Source of the DNA: Oscillospiraceae bacterium
GTDB taxonomy: Bacteria > Bacillota > Clostridia > Oscillospirales > Oscillospiraceae
Assembly (NCBI GenBank): GCA_015067795.1
Contig: SVLU01000015.1
Span: 1-41,277 of the forward strand
Length of the DNA: 41,277 bases
Direction of reading: 5' to 3'
The stretch's first letter is position 1, and every line of letters begins with the position of its first letter. Position numbers and translations under genes: made by a program. Below, one piece after another: positions 23,089-31,575 of the stretch. Below the pieces are notes generated by a model. It did not search any database. It was given only the letters and a program-made list of their open reading frames with translations, and was not told where the DNA came from.

Positions 23089-23118
23089 TTGCAAATCATG
23101 AGGGGAATATGATATAAT
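23089..23118 (+). promoter_or_regulatory. Probable promoter of the ruvCAB gene string
   Basis: TTGCAA (23089-23094), 18 bases, TATAAT (23113-23118), 38 bases before the ruvC start. Confidence 0.65.
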
Positions 23119-23156
23119 ATCTGCGTATGCAATCCTATTTAGAAATGGAAAATGAT

Positions 23157-23672
23157 ATGATTATTCTTGGCATAGACCCCGGAGTGGCAACTGTTGGCTT
23201 TGGATTAATAAGGACAAGCTGCGGCAGGCAGGATATGATTCGCTGCGGAGTTATCTCCACTCCTCCTGACCGGAAGCTTAGTGACAGACTGGCTCAGATA
23301 CATAATGACCTCATTGAGCTTATTGATATGTTCAGTCCTGATGTCATCGCCATTGAAGAACTGTTTTTTAATACAAACCACAAGACAGGTATTGCCGTTG
23401 CCCATGCAAGAGGAGTTATACTCCTTGCGGGCGTTGAGAAGGGGATACCAATGTACGAATACACCCCTCTGCAGGTAAAGCAGGCTGTTGCAGGCTACGG
23501 CAGGGCAGATAAGAAGCAGGTCATGGATATGGTGAAAAGGCTTCTTAGGCTTAATGATGTTGCAAAGCCTGACGATGCTTCCGATGCGTTGGCGATTGCA
23601 ATATGTCACGCCCGATTTGCAGGCTCAATAATGAATCAACATAATGGAGAAGCAAAATGTTCTACTATTTAA
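23157..23672 (+). CDS. ruvC: Crossover junction endodeoxyribonuclease RuvC
   Basis: A 171-residue RNase H-fold resolvase that cuts Holliday junctions. Catalytic acids are visible in ILGIDPG (Asp near residue 7), AIEELFF (Glu) and the C-terminal DDASDALAIAICH pair. QVKQAVAGYGRADKKQV is the DNA-binding stretch. The start at ATG 23157 gives the usual N terminus MIILGIDPG. A longer reading from 23127 adds a non-conserved ten residues. It overlaps ruvA by 16 bases. Confidence 0.95.
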   Translation: MIILGIDPGVATVGFGLIRTSCGRQDMIRCGVISTPPDRKLSDRLAQIHNDLIELIDMFSPDVIAIEELFFNTNHKTGIAVAHARGVILLAGVEKGIPMYEYTPLQVKQAVAGYGRADKKQVMDMVKRLLRLNDVAKPDDASDALAIAICHARFAGSIMNQHNGEAKCSTI

Positions 23673-24262
23673 ACGGTACTGTTACTCATACAGAACAGAA
23701 TATGGCTGTTATTGACGTTGGCGGTGTGGGCTATAAATGCTCTGTTACTGCCTATACGCTGTCACGACTCACTATTGGCAAGGCAAGCAAGCTCTATACA
23801 TACTGCCATATCAAGGAGGATGCCTTTGATATTTACGGCTTTTATGATATAAGCGAAAAGCGGAGCTTTGAAATGCTTTTAACTGTCAGCGGTGTCGGTC
23901 CGAAAGCGGCACTTTCTATACTTTCGACTGTCACTCCCGAGAATTTGGCTCTTGCCATTTTATCCGGCGAGGAAAAGATGCTCACTCGCGTACCGGGTGT
24001 TGGTAAGCGTATTGCTCAGAGAATTATTCTTGAGCTTAAGGACAAAACCTCCAAGGAGGCTGCAAACCTCCAGAGTGCAGGTGTACCTATCGCAATGCCG
24101 GGTAAGGATACAACAGGCGGAAAGGCCGCTGATGCTGCTGCCGCTCTTGCTGTGCTTGGGTACAGCCAGTCGGAAATTTCTGCCGCAATGCGTCAGATTG
24201 ACGTAGAAGCCCTGTCTGTTGAGGATATCATCAAGCAGGTGCTTAAAAATACTATGAAGTAG
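23657..24262 (+). CDS. ruvA: Holliday junction branch migration protein RuvA
   Basis: A 201-residue junction-binding subunit. The N-terminal OB-fold starts [11 protein letters not shown]. Two helix-hairpin-helix motifs are at [14 protein letters not shown] and [19 protein letters not shown]. The C-terminal domain III ([19 protein letters not shown]) binds RuvB. Length and domain order are normal. A GGAG site lies inside the end of ruvC. Confidence 0.96.
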   Translation: MFYYLNGTVTHTEQNMAVIDVGGVGYKCSVTAYTLSRLTIGKASKLYTYCHIKEDAFDIYGFYDISEKRSFEMLLTVSGVGPKAALSILSTVTPENLALAILSGEEKMLTRVPGVGKRIAQRIILELKDKTSKEAANLQSAGVPIAMPGKDTTGGKAADAAAALAVLGYSQSEISAAMRQIDVEALSVEDIIKQVLKNTMK

Positions 24263-24272
24263 GGTGACTGAA

Positions 24273-25325
24273 ATGAGTATTGATTTCAGCGATAATAATT
24301 TTGAATTTACCGAGTCCACTCAGCTTATGAACACATCAGCCACCGCTGAGGACGATGGGGAGTACAGCCTCCGTCCACGGACTCTTACTGAATACATCGG
24401 TCAGGAAAAGGCGAAGGGTAATCTGGACGTGTACATCCAAGGGGCGAAAAAGCGTAACGAACCACTTGACCACGTTCTTCTCCACGGCCCTCCGGGACTT
24501 GGCAAAACCACCCTTGCCGCTATCATTGCGGCTGAGATGGGCTCGGCTTTGCGTAAAACCTCCGGTCCTGCCATTGAAAAGCCAAGAGATCTGGCGGCTC
24601 TTCTAACTAATCTGAATGAAAATGATATTCTTTTCATTGACGAGATACACAGAATGAACAGAGCCGTTGAGGAAATTCTCTATCCTGCCATGGAGGACAG
24701 ACAGATTGACATCATCATTGGTCAGGGGCCTTCCGCATCCTCTATAACTCTTGAGCTTAAGAGCTTTACCCTTGTGGGTGCTACCACAAGATCAGGTCAG
24801 CTTTCCTCTCCTCTGCGTGACCGTTTCGGTATTGACCTTAAGCTGGAGCTTTATACACCGGAGGAGCTGCAGAAAATCGTCACACGTTCCGCGGCAATTC
24901 TCAATGTGGAAATCGAACCGGATGGTGCTTATGAAATCGCATCCAGAAGCAGAGGCACTCCGAGAATTGCAAACAGACTTCTTAGACGTGTTCGCGATTT
25001 TGCTCAGGTTTTCGGCAATGGTGTTATTACCCGTGAAGCTGCTGACCATGCTTTACAGCGTCTTGAGATTGACGGAAGCGGTCTTGATGCCATCGACAGA
25101 CGACTTCTTAAGAGTATAATCGAAAACTACAACGGCGGTCCTGTTGGTCTTGAAACCATCGCCGCCACAATCAATGAAGAGCCTGTAACCATTGAGGACG
25201 TTTATGAACCGTATCTCATGCAGCAGGGCTTCCTTACAAGAACACCAAGAGGCAGATGTGTAACCCCAAAGGCTTATCGCCATTTGGGAATAGATATAAT
25301 TCAGGATTCACTATTTGATAATTAA
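24273..25325 (+). CDS. ruvB: Holliday junction branch migration helicase RuvB
   Basis: A 350-residue AAA+ motor. Walker A is GPPGLGKTT, Walker B is [11 protein letters not shown], sensor 1 is GATTRSG, the arginine finger region is PLRDRFGI, and the C-terminal winged helix includes [18 protein letters not shown] at 24261-24266 supports ATG 24273. The GTG at 24264 lies inside that site. It starts 10 bases after ruvA. Confidence 0.97.
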   Translation: MSIDFSDNNFEFTESTQLMNTSATAEDDGEYSLRPRTLTEYIGQEKAKGNLDVYIQGAKKRNEPLDHVLLHGPPGLGKTTLAAIIAAEMGSALRKTSGPAIEKPRDLAALLTNLNENDILFIDEIHRMNRAVEEILYPAMEDRQIDIIIGQGPSASSITLELKSFTLVGATTRSGQLSSPLRDRFGIDLKLELYTPEELQKIVTRSAAILNVEIEPDGAYEIASRSRGTPRIANRLLRRVRDFAQVFGNGVITREAADHALQRLEIDGSGLDAIDRRLLKSIIENYNGGPVGLETIAATINEEPVTIEDVYEPYLMQQGFLTRTPRGRCVTPKAYRHLGIDIIQDSLFDN

Positions 25326-25347
25326 AGATAGGTGGGTGAAATAAGAT

Positions 25348-26568
25348 ATGCCCAGGAAGAAAAGAAAGAAAAATCAATGGGTAAAATGGCGTCATAAGCC
25401 CGTAAGACTCATACTTGCCGGATTTGTAGGGGCTTATGTCCGTATTAAAAGCGGTGTAAAGGTTGAAAAACTCAAGAATTCCAATAAGCGTCAGTACCTT
25501 ATCATCATGAACCATACAACAGCCTTTGATCAGTTCTTTATCGGTATGGCATTTAAACAGCCTGTATATTATATAGCCTCCGAGGATCTGTTCTCCAACG
25601 GTTTTGTTTCAAAGCTGCTTTCCTATTTCCTTGCTCCTATTCCGATCAAGAAGCAGACTACCGATATCAAAGCTGTTCGTGACTGTCTGAGAGTTGCAAA
25701 GGAGGGCGGCACTATCGCTCTTGCTCCTGAGGGTAACAGAAGCTTCAGCGGCAAAACAGGTTACTTCAAGCCTTCGATCGCATCTCTTGCGGCAAGACTC
25801 AAGCTTCCAATCGCGGTTTTCCGCATTGAGGGTGGTTATGGTGCTCATCCAAGATGGAGTGACGTGTGGCGTAAAGGCTATCTCAGAGCGTATGTTTCCA
25901 GAGTCATTGAGCCTGAGGAATATAAACAGCTTTCAGAGGATGAGCTGTTCAGACTCATTCAGAAGGAGATGTACGTTGACGAGGCGGTAGCTGACCATAC
26001 ATATCACCACGAGAAGCTTGCGGAATATATTGAACGTGCCATGTATGTCTGCCCATACTGCGGTTTATCTGAATTTGAAAGCCACAATGATGTTGTACAG
26101 TGCAGGAAGTGCGGACGCAAAATCAGATACCTTCCTACCAAGGAGCTTCAGGGGATCGATTTTGAATTCCCATTCCGATTTATGTCTGACTGGTACGACT
26201 ACCAGTGCAGTTTCATAAATTCTCTTGACCTTATGGCTTTCGGTGATGAACCGATATACTCCGATACCACTCAGTTCTCTGAAGTAATTCTCTATAAGAA
26301 TAAGCGGCTTATCTGCAAGGAAGCAAGGATGAGCATATATAACGATAAGATCACAGCCGATATTGGCTCTGAGATTATAATGCTTCCTTTTGATGAGATA
26401 AGTGTAATCACCGTTCTCGGCAGAAATAAGCTGAATATCTATCATAAGGATAAGCTTTATCAGCTTAAGGGTGAAAAGAGATTTAATGCCCTTAAGTATA
26501 TGAACCTGTATTACAGAAAGAAAAATATGGAAATGGGGGACAACGATGGACAATTTTTGGGATTATAG
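25348..26568 (+). CDS. PlsC-like acyltransferase with zinc ribbon and C-terminal extension
   Basis: A 406-residue protein. Residues 1-225 are a lysophospholipid acyltransferase domain with the catalytic H-x4-D at His56 and Asp61 (MNHTTAFDQ) and the second block APEGNRSFSG. It would acylate lysophosphatidate or a related lipid at the membrane. Residues 235-256 hold a C-x2-C...C-x2-C zinc ribbon (CPYCG at 235, CRKCG at 252), which plain PlsC proteins lack. The last 150 residues form a beta-rich domain (VILYKNKRLICKEARMSIYNDKIT, then MLPFDEISVITVLGRNKLNI) resembling a PH/GRAM-like fold. The gene follows ruvB by 22 bases and overlaps the next by 23. Confidence 0.82.
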   Translation: MPRKKRKKNQWVKWRHKPVRLILAGFVGAYVRIKSGVKVEKLKNSNKRQYLIIMNHTTAFDQFFIGMAFKQPVYYIASEDLFSNGFVSKLLSYFLAPIPIKKQTTDIKAVRDCLRVAKEGGTIALAPEGNRSFSGKTGYFKPSIASLAARLKLPIAVFRIEGGYGAHPRWSDVWRKGYLRAYVSRVIEPEEYKQLSEDELFRLIQKEMYVDEAVADHTYHHEKLAEYIERAMYVCPYCGLSEFESHNDVVQCRKCGRKIRYLPTKELQGIDFEFPFRFMSDWYDYQCSFINSLDLMAFGDEPIYSDTTQFSEVILYKNKRLICKEARMSIYNDKITADIGSEIIMLPFDEISVITVLGRNKLNIYHKDKLYQLKGEKRFNALKYMNLYYRKKNMEMGDNDGQFLGL

Positions 26569-27943
26569 TGTATGGGGAGGCATAACACTTATAGCGAGTC
26601 TGCTTATCAGCCTTGTAATTGCAAATGCTCTTAAGCGTAAAATAAAGCTTCTTCATAATTCCCTGATACCTACATCGGTGCTTGCCGGTATTATTCTTTT
26701 ATGTGTATCCGAAATATTCAAGCTCATCACAGGTGACATCCTCTTTGAAGCTGCGGTTTTCGGCGGAAAAGGCACAAACAGCCTTGAAATAATCACATAT
26801 CACGCTCTTGCTCTCGGCTTTATTGCGACTACCTTCCAGAGCGGTCAGCATAAGGCAAACAGAGAAAGAAACATTGAAATCTTTAATACAGGCGTTACCA
26901 CCGTTTCCACATACCTTTTACAGGCTATCTTCGGATTCGGTATCACCCTTATTGTCGCAAGACTCGTTTCAGGCTTCTTTGAAGCTGCGGGTGTACTTCT
27001 GCCGTTTGGCTTTGGTCAGGGTACAGGTCAGGCACTTAATTACGGCAGTATTTATGAAAGCCAGTACGGCTTTACAGGAGGCAAAAGCTTTGGACTTACC
27101 ATTGCGGCTATGGGCTTCCTGTTTGCGAGCATCGGCGGCGTTATCCATCTGAATGTTCTTAAGAAGCGGGGAAAGGTTACACCATTTGTGGAAAAGGCTG
27201 AGGTAATGTCTGCTGATGAAATCCAGACCTCCGACGAAATACCAATGAACGGCAGTATGGATAAGCTTACGGTTCAGGTTGCTCTTATTATCATCGCATA
27301 TATTGTTACATACATTCTCATGGTGCTTGTGGGCTCTCTGCTTCCCGGTATGAGATCCGTTATCTATGGCTTTAACTTCCTTTTTGGTGTTCTGATTGCC
27401 GCTCTTATCAAGGTAATTCTCCGAGCTATGCAGAAAACAAGAATTTCCACAAGAAAGTATGTAAACAGCTTTCTTATGCAGAGAATTGGTAACTTCTGCT
27501 TTGATATCATGGTTACTGCCGGTATTGCCGCCATCAGAATGGAAGCTCTTGCAGACTACTGGGTTATTCTTCTTATCCTTGGTATCACAGGTGCGGTTAC
27601 CACATACTTCTACCTGCGATATGTTTCCGTATCTCTGTTCAAAAAATACCCCGAGGAACAGTTTCTTGCAATGTACGGTATGCTTACCGGTACTGCAAGC
27701 ACCGGTGTTGTTCTGCTTAGAGAAATCGACGGCAAGTTCCAGACTCCTGCCGCTGATAACCTTGTATATCAGAACTTCCCTGCAATCGTATTCGGCTTCC
27801 CGATGATGCTCCTTGCTACTCTTGCACCACAGCAGCCGATACTTACTTTTATCATTCTTGTGGCGTTCTTTGCCGTAATGAATGTAATACTGTTCCGTTC
27901 CCGTATATTTAAATCAAAGAAAAAAACGGTCGCTGCAAAGTGA
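26546..27943 (+). CDS. GltS-like sodium:glutamate symporter family protein
   Basis: A 465-residue polytopic membrane protein with about 10-12 hydrophobic segments. The GltS/ESS-type pattern includes YHALALGFIATTFQSGQ, PFGFGQGTGQA in the first half and GMLTGTASTGVVLLREID in the second, the paired re-entrant loops of the family. It is longer than typical GltS (about 400), with an acidic cytoplasmic loop near residues 215-235. The substrate could be glutamate or another carboxylate. Its start lies within the end of the acyltransferase gene (GGGG upstream), so it is translationally coupled. The EF-G-like gene follows by 13 bases. Confidence 0.8.
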   Translation: MDNFWDYSVWGGITLIASLLISLVIANALKRKIKLLHNSLIPTSVLAGIILLCVSEIFKLITGDILFEAAVFGGKGTNSLEIITYHALALGFIATTFQSGQHKANRERNIEIFNTGVTTVSTYLLQAIFGFGITLIVARLVSGFFEAAGVLLPFGFGQGTGQALNYGSIYESQYGFTGGKSFGLTIAAMGFLFASIGGVIHLNVLKKRGKVTPFVEKAEVMSADEIQTSDEIPMNGSMDKLTVQVALIIIAYIVTYILMVLVGSLLPGMRSVIYGFNFLFGVLIAALIKVILRAMQKTRISTRKYVNSFLMQRIGNFCFDIMVTAGIAAIRMEALADYWVILLILGITGAVTTYFYLRYVSVSLFKKYPEEQFLAMYGMLTGTASTGVVLLREIDGKFQTPAADNLVYQNFPAIVFGFPMMLLATLAPQQPILTFIILVAFFAVMNVILFRSRIFKSKKKTVAAK

Positions 27944-27956
27944 TCACGGAGAAAAG

Positions 27957-30581
27957 ATGAAAAAACTTGTTGCCGGGATACTGGCCCATGTTGACGCCGG
28001 TAAGACCACACTTACCGAAGCACTTTTATATGTAAGCGGCACTCTGAGAAAGCTTGGGAGAGTTGACCATAAGGATGCGTTTCTGGATACGGACGTTCAG
28101 GAGCGTGAGCGTGGTATAACGATTTTTTCCAAGCAGGCTATGCTTGAAACCGAAAACCTCCGCATGACTTTACTGGATACTCCCGGTCATGCGGACTTTT
28201 CCGCTGAGATGGAACGCACTTTGCAGGTGCTTGACTGCGCTATTCTTGTTATCAGCGGAACTGACGGCGTTCAGGGGCATACCCGAACCCTGTGGCGTCT
28301 TTTGGAGCAGTATAATGTGCCGGTCTACATTTTTATAAATAAAATGGACCTTGACGGAGCTGACAGATCATCATTGATGTCTGAGCTTCAAAGAAGTCTC
28401 AGCGGCGGTTGTGTTGATTTTGAAGCTGATGACCGTTATGAGACTATCGCCATGTGTGATGAGGATGCTTTGGAGGAATATCTGGAAACGGAAAGGCTCA
28501 GTACAGAGCGTGTTGCGAATTTGATTGCAGAAAGAAAGGTTTTTCCGTGCTGGTTTGGTTCGGCACTTAGAGTTAACGGTGTTGAAGAATTCCTGAAAGG
28601 TATTGAAAAATACAGCATTCAGCCGGAATATCCGTCACAGTTTGGTGCGAGAGTTTTCAAAATCTCCCGTGATAACAAGAATGTCAGACTTACATGGCTT
28701 AAGGTCACAGGAGGTACTCTTAAAACAAAAATGCTTCTTTCAGGCGGTGAGGGCGATAATAAATGGGAGGAAAAGGCTGAACAGCTCAGGCTTTACTCCA
28801 GTGTTAAATTCCAGCCTCTGGACGAGGCTGCGGCGGGAAGTGTTGTTGCGGTCACAGGTCTTACACGGACTTTTACAGGAATGGGATTTGGAATTGAAAA
28901 AGGGGAAACTGATTTTCTTCTTGAACCTGTTCTGAATTACAGAATGATCTTACCTGATGGCGCTGAGCCTTATACCGTACTTCCTAAGCTCCGTCAGCTT
29001 GAGGAAGAGGATCCACTTCTGAAAATAATATGGAACGAAGCGTTGAATGAAATTCACGTCCGTCTTATGGGGCAGGTACAGCTTGAGGTTTTAAAAAGGC
29101 TTATTGCTGACCGCTTTGATCTTGAAGTTGAATTTGGTACAGGCAATATAGTTTATAAGGAAACAATATCCAATACCGTAGAGGGTGTTGGCCATTTTGA
29201 ACCGCTGCGTCATTACGCGGAGGTGCATCTTCTTATGGAGCCGGGTGAGAGGGGAAGCGGACTCGTTTTTGCTTCACAATGCTCCCTTGACCATCTGGAC
29301 CTTAACTGGCAGAGATTAATTCTGACTCACCTTATGGAGCGTGACCATCCTGGTGTCCTTACAGGTTCAGCTATCACCGATATGAAGATAACCCTTGTTG
29401 CCGGCAGAGCACACCTGAAGCACACCGAGGGCGGTGACTTCCGTCAAGCGACTTATAGAGCTGTCAGACAGGGACTCATGCAGGCGGAGAGTGTACTTTT
29501 AGAGCCTTTCTATGATTTTAGACTGGATATTCCTCAGGGAAGTATCGGCAGAGCCATGACCGACCTTCAAACTATGGGGGCAGAGCTTGATGCACCTGAC
29601 AGTGAGGGAGATATGGCTGTGCTTACAGGCTACGCACCTGTTATAGGTATGCAGGATTACTGGCAGGAGGTTGCCTCTTATACGAGAGGTTTGGGAAGAT
29701 TGTCCTGCTCCTTCAGAGGCTATGAGGTTTGCAAAAATCCTGGTGATGTCATGGAAGCCTTTGGCTATGATCCTCTTAGAGATGCCGATAATCCCTCTGA
29801 CTCCGTTTTCTGCTCCCACGGTGCAGGTGTGAATATCAGATGGGATAAGGTTCATGAATATATGCACGTTGACAGCGGTCTCCGTTTAAATGAGCCGGAG
29901 AAGACGGTTAATGAACCATCCCAGCCAAGAAGAAGCGGATACAGAGGCACTGCCGCCGAGGACAAGGAGCTTCAGGCGATATTTGAAAGTGTCTACGGCA
30001 AGCAGGAACGTCAGGCATTCAGACCAACACCAAAACCTGCAAGAACTGAGCTGAGTGAAAAGTATCACATTAAGGATCAAAAACAAGTTCCGGAGTATCT
30101 TCTTGTGGATGGATATAACATTATTTTTGCGTGGGATGATCTTAAGGAACTGGCACAATATGAACTTGCTGCTGCCAGAGATGCTCTTGAAGATATTCTT
30201 ATAAATTATCAGGCGTATAAAAAATGTGCCGTTATTCTGGTTTTCGATGCCTATAAGGTAAAAGGAAATCCCGGCTCTGTTGAAAAACGTGACGGTATCC
30301 ATATTGTTTATACAAAAGAAGCCGAAATTGCTGACGTTTATATTGAAAGGACAACAATGCAGCTCAGCCGGGAAGGCAGAGTACGTGTTGCAACATCGGA
30401 TAATCTTGAGCAGGTGATAATCTTAGGTCACGGTGCTTTCAGAATTTCTGCCGATGCATTCAGAGCTGAGGTTGAGGATGCTAAAATTCAGCTTGGTAAC
30501 CTTATTGAGGAGTATAACAGAAGATATTCTGACAGCAGCAGAATAAAAAATACCGCAAATATTATTAACGGTAAAAGATGA
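27957..30581 (+). CDS. Tet(M)/EF-G-like ribosomal GTPase fused to a YacP/Rae1-type NYN nuclease domain
   Basis: An 874-residue fusion. Residues 1-650 match ribosomal-protection/EF-G-type GTPases: G1 AHVDAGKTT (10-18), RGITI, DTPGH, NKMD, then domain II (LTWLKVTGGTLKT), domains III-V (GQVQLEVLKRL, GRAHLKHTEGGDF, PQGSIGRAMTDL). A linker of about 60 basic residues follows. From about 711 a NYN domain begins: YLLVDGYNIIFAWDDL, VILVFDAYKVKG, EIADVYIE and VRVATSDN, with acidic residues in the PIN-like positions. It is close in pattern to YacP, known in Bacillus as Rae1, a nuclease that cuts mRNA in the ribosomal A site. The N-terminal half could confer tetracycline protection, but many chromosomal homologues have no proven resistance role. 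It is the last gene of the ruv string. Confidence 0.9.
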   Translation: MKKLVAGILAHVDAGKTTLTEALLYVSGTLRKLGRVDHKDAFLDTDVQERERGITIFSKQAMLETENLRMTLLDTPGHADFSAEMERTLQVLDCAILVISGTDGVQGHTRTLWRLLEQYNVPVYIFINKMDLDGADRSSLMSELQRSLSGGCVDFEADDRYETIAMCDEDALEEYLETERLSTERVANLIAERKVFPCWFGSALRVNGVEEFLKGIEKYSIQPEYPSQFGARVFKISRDNKNVRLTWLKVTGGTLKTKMLLSGGEGDNKWEEKAEQLRLYSSVKFQPLDEAAAGSVVAVTGLTRTFTGMGFGIEKGETDFLLEPVLNYRMILPDGAEPYTVLPKLRQLEEEDPLLKIIWNEALNEIHVRLMGQVQLEVLKRLIADRFDLEVEFGTGNIVYKETISNTVEGVGHFEPLRHYAEVHLLMEPGERGSGLVFASQCSLDHLDLNWQRLILTHLMERDHPGVLTGSAITDMKITLVAGRAHLKHTEGGDFRQATYRAVRQGLMQAESVLLEPFYDFRLDIPQGSIGRAMTDLQTMGAELDAPDSEGDMAVLTGYAPVIGMQDYWQEVASYTRGLGRLSCSFRGYEVCKNPGDVMEAFGYDPLRDADNPSDSVFCSHGAGVNIRWDKVHEYMHVDSGLRLNEPEKTVNEPSQPRRSGYRGTAAEDKELQAIFESVYGKQERQAFRPTPKPARTELSEKYHIKDQKQVPEYLLVDGYNIIFAWDDLKELAQYELAAARDALEDILINYQAYKKCAVILVFDAYKVKGNPGSVEKRDGIHIVYTKEAEIADVYIERTTMQLSREGRVRVATSDNLEQVIILGHGAFRISADAFRAEVEDAKIQLGNLIEEYNRRYSDSSRIKNTANIINGKR

Positions 30582-30585
30582 GAAA

Positions 30586-30621
30586 AAGTCACCTGAAAAG
30601 CTAATTCAGGTGACTTTATTT
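30586..30621. terminator. Bidirectional terminator, stem shared with 33173-33202
   Basis: AAGTCACCTGAA (30586-30597) pairs with TTCAGGTGACTT (30605-30616), followed by TATTT. The right arm overlaps the stop region of the convergent HxlR gene. The same arms recur at 33173-33202. Confidence 0.85.
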
Positions 30622-30930
30622 CATTTTTGATTTATAGTTTTCGCCCCATGCGTACATTGCGTCAAGTATTGGTTTGAGACTGTAGCCAGTTTCTGTAAGT
30701 GTATATTCCACTTTTGGTGGAACCTCAGCATAAACCTTTCGCTCAAGCAGACCTTTTTCCTCCATGTCACGAAGCTGAGCTGTCAAAACCTTTTGAGATA
30801 CAGAGCCTATTGATTTTTTTAGCTCTCCAAAGCGTTTTGTGCCTGAAAGAAGTTCTCTCAAAATAAGAACCTTCCACTTATTTCCGATAATCATAAGTGT
30901 TGTTTCCACTGGGCAGGCTGGTAATTCCAC
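30616..30930 (-). CDS. HxlR-family winged-helix regulator
   Basis: A 104-residue transcription factor: CPVETTLMIIGNKWKVLILRELLSGTKRFGELKKSI, then the recognition helix VSQKVLTAQLRDMEEKGLL and the wing KVEYTLTETG. HxlR proteins often respond to reactive electrophiles or redox state through the N-terminal Cys of the ACPVE motif, which is present. The start is GTG at 30930: GGAGGT lies at 30942-30937 with six bases spacing. An in-frame TTG at 30972 is upstream of that site and would cut into the palindrome at 30967-30980. It is divergent from the oxidase-fold gene at 31065. Confidence 0.88.
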   Translation of the reverse strand: MELPACPVETTLMIIGNKWKVLILRELLSGTKRFGELKKSIGSVSQKVLTAQLRDMEEKGLLERKVYAEVPPKVEYTLTETGYSLKPILDAMYAWGENYKSKMK

Positions 30931-30966
30931 AGTATAACCTCCATTAGTTTCTTTTAAGTAACTACA

Positions 30967-30980
30967 GCACAATATTGTGC
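30967..30980. promoter_or_regulatory. Palindromic operator candidate between divergent genes
   Basis: GCACAATATTGTGC is a perfect 14-base palindrome lying 37 bases upstream of the HxlR start and 85 bases upstream of the oxidase-fold gene. It is a likely dimer site for HxlR. Confidence 0.65.
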
Positions 30981-31064
30981 CTGCTTTACAAATGATACTA
31001 CAAGGATTATTTTATAGTTAGAAAGCTAAAATGTCAAGCTTAATCATTTTTGGAGGTACTTATA

Positions 31065-31460
31065 ATGAAAAAAGTAATTGAGTTTCTTATGGCAAATCCT
31101 GTTCAGTATCTTGCAACTGTTGGTCGTGACGGTAAGGCAAAGTGCAGACCATTTATGTTTGCAGGTGAAATGGATGGCAAGCTTTGGTTTTGCACCAATA
31201 ACAAAAAGGAAGTTTATCTTGATATGCAGGTTAATCCTGAAGTTGAACTTTCTGTATCATCCTCAGATTATGCATGGATAAGACTTAACGGTAAGGGTGT
31301 TTTTGAAAATAACATGGCTGCAAAAGAAATGTGTATTCAGAATCCAATAGTTAAGAGTCAGTACGGCGATGCATCAAACCCAATTTTTGAAGTATTCTAT
31401 CTTGAAAATCCTCATGGCATTATTGCTGATTTTTCCGGTAATCCACCTTACATATTTTAA
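31065..31460 (+). CDS. Pyridoxamine 5'-phosphate oxidase-fold flavoprotein
   Basis: A 131-residue split-beta-barrel protein: VIEFLMANPVQYLATVGRDGKAKCRPF at the N terminus, GKLWFCTNNKKEVYLDMQ, VELSVSS and YAWIRLNGKGVF. Such proteins bind FMN or F420-like cofactors and act as small oxidoreductases. The substrate is unknown. TGGAGG before ATG 31065 sets the start, and an upstream in-frame start at 31050 lies before that site. Divergent HxlR and the shared palindrome suggest HxlR controls it. It is followed by a hairpin at 31470-31500. Confidence 0.85.
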   Translation: MKKVIEFLMANPVQYLATVGRDGKAKCRPFMFAGEMDGKLWFCTNNKKEVYLDMQVNPEVELSVSSSDYAWIRLNGKGVFENNMAAKEMCIQNPIVKSQYGDASNPIFEVFYLENPHGIIADFSGNPPYIF

Positions 31461-31469
31461 ATTATAAAC

Positions 31470-31502
31470 AGAAGCCCTGATTTGAATTTTCAGGGCTTCT
31501 GT
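31470..31502 (+). terminator. Terminator after the oxidase-fold gene
   Basis: AGAAGCCCTGA (31470-31480) pairs with TCAGGGCTTCT (31490-31500). The following tract is only moderately T-rich (GTATCATCTTTACTTT). Confidence 0.65.
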
Positions 31503-31575
31503 ATCATCTTTACTTTATTTTTTTGTTTTCTTGGTGTACAATCAATTAAATAAAACATGGAAAAGAGATATACTG

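Noticed and set aside
20850-23132. Long minus-strand open frame of 760 codons opposite the GH3 gene
   Set aside because: It is antisense to a gene with strong codon bias, is rich in Cys, Val and Asn with no recognisable domain, runs through the GH3 terminator and has no ribosome binding site.
27957-30581. Confident call as a tetracycline resistance gene
   Set aside because: The GTPase half resembles Tet(M), but the chain is fused to a nuclease domain and sits in a housekeeping operon without mobile-element signs, so resistance is only one possibility.
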